The notes under the pieces were generated by a model that saw only the letters and a list, made by a program, of their open reading frames with translations, was not told where the DNA came from and did no database searches. This document shows, piece by piece, positions 59,030 to 64,000 of a DNA stretch of 64,000 nt (its first letter is position 1; each line of letters begins with the position of its first letter). Both the position numbers and the translations under genes were made by a program. Where the stretch lies: NCBI GenBank assembly GCA_000711775.1, contig ARYC01001244.1, positions 26,304 through 90,303 of the forward strand, in the 5' to 3' direction. Origin of the DNA: Oxytricha trifallax. Taxonomy: Eukaryota; Ciliophora; Spirotrichea; Sporadotrichida; Oxytrichidae.

Positions 59030-59985
59030 AGCAATCAATTAGAAAATTACTGTCTTCCTCTTTAAGTCTCTCTGTGACTAATAGCTCTTCAAGCATTCTA
59101 GCATTCGTAGTTTTACCGGTATCAGGGTCTCCTCATAGCCAAAACCCATTCAGTTAGGTAGGGCATTTTCTAAATAAAAACTTTGTAGAGAGCATCAACG
59201 GCGTCAAAGTTTATGTAGGCATTTAGAAACTCATCGTTAATCTCAGGCAAGATCTTCTATTCTTTGGTGGCGCTCTCGATAAAACCCATAAGTTATTCTA
59301 TCTTTAGAAGTTGCGATGTTTATTCTTGCCTGCTTTCTTTAAATAACTTTTATCCACTTTAAGTTGATTTTTGCAGTTTCCAATCGTTACCAGTTTATCT
59401 ATGTCGTCTTATTTTTTTCCAATGTACATATCAGACACAACCGATAGATGCCCTTTTCTTAAACGGCCGATGAACTCTTGAACAATTACCTTTTATAAAG
59501 TGTGATGCCTGTGTCTTATGAGTTTAGCGTCTGTGATAATGGCCTGCTAGATATTTCGTTTACCATTTGTGAAACTTATTTGAATCTCCAAGAGTTATTT
59601 CAATCTAATTTGGATGCCTGAGTAGGATTTTGATTTCTATCGCTCCTAACTTATGAGCATCCAATTTCAACTTATTCAACGCCGCCTTGCGAGCGTTTTG
59701 TAACGCAGTGAAGTAGCTCTTTCAGAACCCGGCTTCACCCACAAGTGAAAGCTCAAGTAAAGCTGCTCAGTGGAAATCTCCTTGAATTAGATAATGTTGC
59801 TTAGATTATTATGAGTCTCCAGAATCTGTTTATGGGTTGCTTTGAATTTCTTTTTCGAGATTGGATGATTTATCATGAAGATGAACTGGGTCTGAAAATT
59901 TAACTTCTTGTTGGTCTCTGTGTGCACTGTGATTTACTATATAAATCTTCGAGGAAAAGCCTTAAAGTACTTCTTTCCATTTAAT
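59030..59985 (-). pseudogene. Rep-like P-loop protein relic
   Basis: The minus strand is GC-richer than its flanks and reads, in pieces, as a DNA-replication-initiator-like protein. An N-terminal block QFIFMINHPISKKKFKATH (about 59.86 kb) could be nuclease motif I, and YLSFHLWV (about 59.73 kb) could be a degraded HUH motif. Then come LQNARKAALNKLKLDAHKLG, LVTIGNCKNQLKVDKSYLKK and LPEINDEFLNAYINFDAVDA. A clear Walker A, LQGDPDTGKTTNARML, covers 59109-59132. The sense breaks shortly after DCSGNYE; no motif B or C follows. At least three frame changes occur. P-loop: confident. Rep-type origin: likely, because of the layout and a possible link to the helicase gene at 28 kb. The HUH assignment is tentative. 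Confidence 0.45.
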
Positions 59986-60056
59986 TGGTTTTAATATTTA
60001 AAGTGTTGATTAATTTTTAATAATTCAAAAAACTATTCAATACCTAGCATTTAAAA

Positions 60057-60197
60057 TTGTACATTTCGCTCTCCTATTAAATTTGTACATTGAAAAATGA
60101 AGAGTTTTTGATTTTACAATTGTACATTGTGTACATTTCGATAATTTTTTACATTAAAGAGTGATTTAGTGTTAGAAGTAAGTATACAATTGTACAA
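60057..60197. repeat. Five TGTACA palindromes upstream of the Rep-like relic
   Basis: TGTACA occurs at 60058, 60084, 60121, 60130 and 60191. The first and fourth share TGTACATTTCG; the second and third share TTGTACATTG. All lie within 140 bp, starting about 75 bp upstream of the apparent gene start. Clustered short repeats beside a replication-initiator gene resemble iterons; that role is inferred from position only. Confidence 0.5.
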
Positions 60198-60339
60198 TTT
60201 CACTTTTTTGTGCATTTAATTTTTGTAAATTTTTAGAGGGATTACACAAAATTTATACAGTTAAAAATATCTTGATTAAATTATGATTTTGTCAATCAGA
60301 TTAGTATTAAAAGCTGCGCTAATTAATGGTAGTTAAACA

Positions 60340-60412
60340 TACAGTTTAATTGATTTATATTTAATTTTGTAATTTCCTCAAATCAAATATATTTTAACAA
60401 TAATTGTAAGGT
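60340..60412. mobile_element. Possible family-1 MITE remnant (one end)
   Basis: The string AATTTCCTCAAATCAAATATATTTTAACAATA resembles, in pieces, the right ends of the divergent family-1 copies (for example CAAATCAAATATATTCCTG in copy 6). A GGTAGTTAAAC block precedes it. No matching left end was found. Confidence 0.35.
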
Positions 60413-60440
60413 TAGAATCTTTTTAATATAAAAAATTCAA

Positions 60441-60708
60441 ATAAAACCTCGTTAGTCAATTAAGAATGAAGATTGAGGATTAAGAATAATGAAATTAAGA
60501 ATTAATTTTAATTGGCTGAAATTAAATATAATTAGGCTAAAAACAAATTTACGCACCCTGATTGGTTTATTTTATAGAGACAATTAATCGAGCCAATGGC
60601 TTTAATAATTAGCCAAAACTTTAATAATTTACGCCAATTAAAATTAATTCTTAATTTCATTATTCTTAATCCCCAATCTTCATTCTTAATTGACTAACGG
60701 GGTTTTAT
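60441..60708. mobile_element. Short palindromic element, family 2, copy b
   Basis: The ends ATAAAACCTCGTTAGTCAAT and ATTGACTAACGGGGTTTTAT are inverted. GAATGAAGATTGAGGATTAA pairs with TTAATCCCCAATCTTCATTC. The centre contains CGCACCCTGATTGGTTTATT as in copy a. No ORF. Confidence 0.8.
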
Positions 60709-60709
60709 A

Positions 60710-62045
60710 ATAAGCAATTATAATTATAATTTAGATATTTAGAATATAACCAATTTTAAAAAATAATCTCACGAAAGCTTGTTCGATAAAGATTCTGTCA
60801 TTAATAAATTAATTTTATATTAAATTAGAAATATGTTCCATAAGTATGTTGATGTTTAAATAGGAATCGCAAATACATACAACAGCTACTAGAAATCTTT
60901 ATCAGCATTTAATCCTTTAGTAAGTAAACAGTAAGAGTAATGAGATGATGTGGCAAGTGTCTCGAATAATTTAAAGAAAGTCATTTTTACTGTTTAAGGT
61001 TTCCATTTTGGGGTTAATTGGTGAAGATTGAAAGTTTTCTTAAATAATTGACAGAATTCATACCCTTAATAAATTTTTTATGATATTTCTGGAAAATTTT
61101 TAAAGTCTTTTTTATAAATTTGGTAATTTATTCTCTGAATTTTGGAAATTTAAAAATTTCAAAGATATCTAAACAGTTTTTCAACTACGATATTGCTATT
61201 TCAAGAAGAGCTTATCATTAATACACAATTGTTTAATATATTTTGATAAGCCTATATTACGAATTGAGATCCTGAACATTTGGAGTGATTTTTAAAACTA
61301 TGATATGCCTCATAGTGGAATGAAAAGTCCTTTCCCTCATTATCCCCTACCTAAAACTAGTTCTTTTATGTTGTTAAGGTAAATTTAAGTCATATATATT
61401 AAGCAAACGTTGAAAGGCTAGCTTAGGCTATATAAAGTTGTGGGTAATATCTCCTTATATTCTTTTTAGCTTAACTGTGAAAAACTGATCGATTGATAAA
61501 TTTAAGGAAAAGTAAAATGAGGTCGGGGAGCATGAGGAGCTGGAACAAGATCTAATTATTCTTTTTATTAATAATATTGGAAAACTATAGATTTGAAAAT
61601 ATTTTACATCAATAATTTTTTATAAACCTTAAGTTTAGCTATAATAAGTGAATTATAATGTTTTTAAGTAAATTCATAATATTAGGGACTTTATAGCAAA
61701 TAAATTAGCAAGCCACTTAAAAATATTTTAAATATGTTAATTCTCTTAATTTTATCCAATCAGAAACACAAAAAAGTAAAAAAAGGAATAATCGTAGAGA
61801 GAAAGCATCAATAAAATAAAGAAATCGATACAAAGCTTAAAGATTTAAGCATTTTAATAATTCATATCATTTAATAAAGTAAGATTAATTTCAATTTAAG
61901 AGCGTATATGATATCCTAAAAATTTATACAAATTAGTTCAATTCAATTATTAGCTAATCATATTTTAATGGTAGCAAACATAGTAAGTTAGGGGGCTAGC
62001 CTATTTTTGAGAGAAAAGTGAGGAAAATTAAATAATTACAATAAG
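60710..62045. other. AT-rich spacer, nothing supported
   Basis: One short plus-strand acidic patch near 61.5 kb (EVGEHEELEQDLIILFI) is not enough to call a gene. Confidence 0.4.
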
Positions 62046-62047
62046 AA

Positions 62048-62464
62048 TATTGATGGAATACATTCGATTTGGAAAAATGAATTTTAATTTAATTAATTAA
62101 TTATTATAATTATGAAAGTTTTAGATCCAAAGTGACTCAAAATTAAAATCTAAATAGATCCTAAGTTAGATCTAGCAATTTTAGCTGAACTTTGCTATTT
62201 GCTATATTGCTGAATCATCCTAGGAAGCAAGATAAGGCGGTTTTGAGCTAACTACCAAAAATATTGAAAGAGGATTTTCTCTCTTGGGTGCTGAGATAAA
62301 TTGATTTTAGCAATAACAACCACCTTCTAAATTTTAATGGGTCATTTTTATTGAGTATAAAGAATCCAGGGTTTGGAGACATTTTCCATAAAGATAACTG
62401 AAGATAATTAAAGATTAATTTATTTTAATTTTTTTCCCAAATCAAATATATTCCTGCTATAATA
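62048..62464. mobile_element. Palindromic MITE, family 1, copy 6 (highly diverged)
   Basis: The left end TATTGATGGAATACATTCGATTTGG and right end CCAAATCAAATATATTCCTG align with the family ends. Length (about 417 bp) and a central AGATAAGGCGGTTTTG / inverted segment agree. Internal arm pairing is largely lost, so this is an old copy. Confidence 0.55.
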
Positions 62465-62469
62465 TTTTG

Positions 62470-62724
62470 TCGAAATCATAAAAGTGCTTTAATTCAACTG
62501 AAAGCCTATTTTATAATTTAAATTAAAAAACTATTGGTGTTATCATAACTATTTCATTAATATTTAAACTAAATATAAATTTTATTTTTAAAAAAAGTAG
62601 CATTCATTTCTTTCCATCAATAACATTAATTTAAATATGATTAGTAAATAAATGTTAAACAATTATGAAGAGATAATCACATGAGAATTTATGTATATAA
62701 TCTTTATCAAATAATACTTACGAC
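62470..62724. other. AT-rich spacer before TBE E
   Basis: No gene or repeat seen. Confidence 0.4.
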
Positions 62725-62727
62725 ATT

Positions 62728-64000
62728 CAAACCCCAAAACCCCTTAGTGAGGTTTATAAGTGCTTTGATTTGTAGGGTATAGTTGGGGTCTTATTGGGGT
62801 TAGTAGAGAAAACGCAAGTTTTATGTGAATTTAATGAATATTTAATGAGTATTAGAGTGCTTAATTCAAACAAATTTAATCTGCTTGTCTTTTATTGTAT
62901 CTCTTGAATCTTGCTCTCTTAAGTGGCTCAAGTATGTCATCTAAGGATTATCTAGGATATGAAGGAGCTCTGACGATTATCATCTCTACTATGCTTTTTA
63001 TTTCTTCGCAGACATCTTCTTACTTTATATGCTTCTAAGCTAAGCTAATTGATTGTTTTTTCATGCTTAGTACCAAAGTAAGACATGCTTTCCATGTCAC
63101 TTTCTAATATGATAGTAGCAACTGCCCATACATCCCACTAAACAGAGCCATTTGTCCACTTCTCTCTGATTAGGAAGTATCCTGGTGTCCCAAGGACCTT
63201 TGCTAATGTTACAATCTCTTATCTTAAGGCTCTATTGAAATCGATAACTACAACTTCTAAAGAACAGAGGTTGAGCATCACATTTTCAGGCTTTAGATCT
63301 CTATGAACATATCCAAGTTCATGCAACTCCTAGAAGCCCTTAATTATATCTGAAAGTATATCATTCAAGTCATCCGGATATCTGTTTTGATATAGATATT
63401 CTCTTAGAGTCATTTCATATTTCTTAAGCCTTAGTGCAATGAACCCAAAGCCTAAAATAACACCGTCTAGCCTAAGCAAGTTCTTGCAATCTCTTTTTTT
63501 AGCTTCTCTAAGAACGATATATTCGTTAGGAAACTCATTCTAATACTGTTCATTCTTAATGAGATAGCTGAAAGGATATACGTTGTATGCAAACTCGTCG
63601 ACTACTATAAATTTTGCCTTGCTAGGCACTTTTATATTCAAGTAGTTTTCTATACAACTGCTAAGATCAACAGCATTTAATGCAGGAATATACATAGCTC
63701 TCTCTTAGAAGCATGCTAAAAATGTATTGCCTGCAGGTTGATTCATTTACTCATATCGTTTCTGCCTCTTGAGCTTTTCTTACTACTCTCTTAAAGATTC
63801 AAGAGTTTTAGACTTTCTCTTGGCAGATATAAGTTTTTAAGTCTATTAATCTTACATTAAAAACTCGCTTAAATGATGCTTTTGCATGTGTCTTTTAACC
63901 TTAGCTGAGCGAGTGTAAGACTTCATGCAAGTCGTGCATTAATACCTGCCATCCACCTTATCATGCTTGAAATAAGTCTTCGCTTTACCAGAATGTATTT
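62728..64000. mobile_element. TBE transposon, copy E (cut by window end)
   Basis: It begins CAAACCCCAAAACCCC, an almost perfect run of the C4A4 telomere repeat, followed by TTAGTGAGGTTTATAAGTGC. ATT precedes it (62725-62727). The inverted repeat and kinase gene match copies C and D. Only the left end and most of the kinase gene fall inside the window. Confidence 0.88.
62870..64000 (-). pseudogene. TBE E zinc-finger/protein-kinase gene, partial
   Basis: The 5' end lies beyond the window. Near 63.9 kb a C2H2 finger is intact (YQCTTCMKSYTRSAKVKRHM + QKHH). The kinase-like half is the best preserved of the five copies: HELGYVHRDLKPENVMLNLC (63.28-63.33 kb), VVVIDFNRALRQEIVTLAKV with DFN at 63234-63242, GTPGYF, and a SFGTK segment. 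The catalytic loop HRDLKPEN is complete, while DFG is DFN. I did not verify the whole stretch free of frameshifts, so it is kept as a probable pseudogene. Confidence 0.7.

Overview
This looks like germline (micronuclear) DNA of a hypotrich ciliate, most likely Oxytricha or a close relative. The DNA is very AT-rich. Recognisable proteins read through only if TAA and TAG are glutamine and TGA is the sole stop. The window carries five copies of TBE ('telomere-bearing element') transposons, whose ends start with C4A4-like repeats and which insert at a 3-bp ANT target. TBEs are known from Oxytricha germline DNA and are removed from the somatic nucleus. Most recognisable genes are interrupted by TGA or frameshifts, so the region reads as germline-limited sequence and gene relics more than as a set of working genes.

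Layout. 1-3.5 kb: AT-rich, no clear gene. 3.5-8.4 kb: decayed minus-strand coding patches ending in a split cullin relic with a palindromic TA-flanked MITE inside it. 9.5-10.4 kb: secreted cyclophilin relic with a GT-AG intron-like gap. 11.2-13.6 kb: GC-richer coding-like patches with two large palindromes and a short tandem repeat. 13.6-17.7 kb: complete but mutated TBE (A) with a perfect ATT duplication. 19.2-20.7 kb: MORN-repeat relic and another coding patch. 20.7-27.6 kb: mostly AT-rich blank. 27.7-28.7 kb: a 1-kb TA-flanked element with about 230-bp inverted ends, whose only gene encodes the C-terminal half of an SF3 (Rep-type) helicase. 30.6-34.05 kb: TBE C, internally deleted, perfect ATT duplication. 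41.0-43.3 kb: a lone H2C2 zinc plus retroviral-type integrase gene, decayed. 46.0-46.5 kb: the only apparently intact small gene, with a 70-nt intron. 47.7-52.7 kb: TBE B with two MITEs nested in it. 52.7-54.3 kb: truncated TBE D. 59.0-60.2 kb: relic of a P-loop Rep-like gene preceded by five TGTACA palindromes. 62.7-64.0 kb: start of TBE E, cut by the window edge.

How the pieces relate. Each TBE has the same plan: a Tc1/mariner-type DDE transposase, a convergent '22 kDa' gene, and a divergent zinc-finger/kinase gene, with a conserved inverted-repeat cluster between the last two. A and B form one subfamily; C, D and E form another. One palindromic MITE family (about 420 bp, TA target) occurs six or seven times, two of them inside TBE B, which gives a relative order of insertion. 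The most novel-looking items are the two Rep-related loci (helicase element at 27.7 kb and P-loop relic at 59 kb) and the stand-alone integrase gene.

Limits: no alignment or search was run. Family calls rest on motifs read by eye, and frames in decayed genes were followed piecewise.
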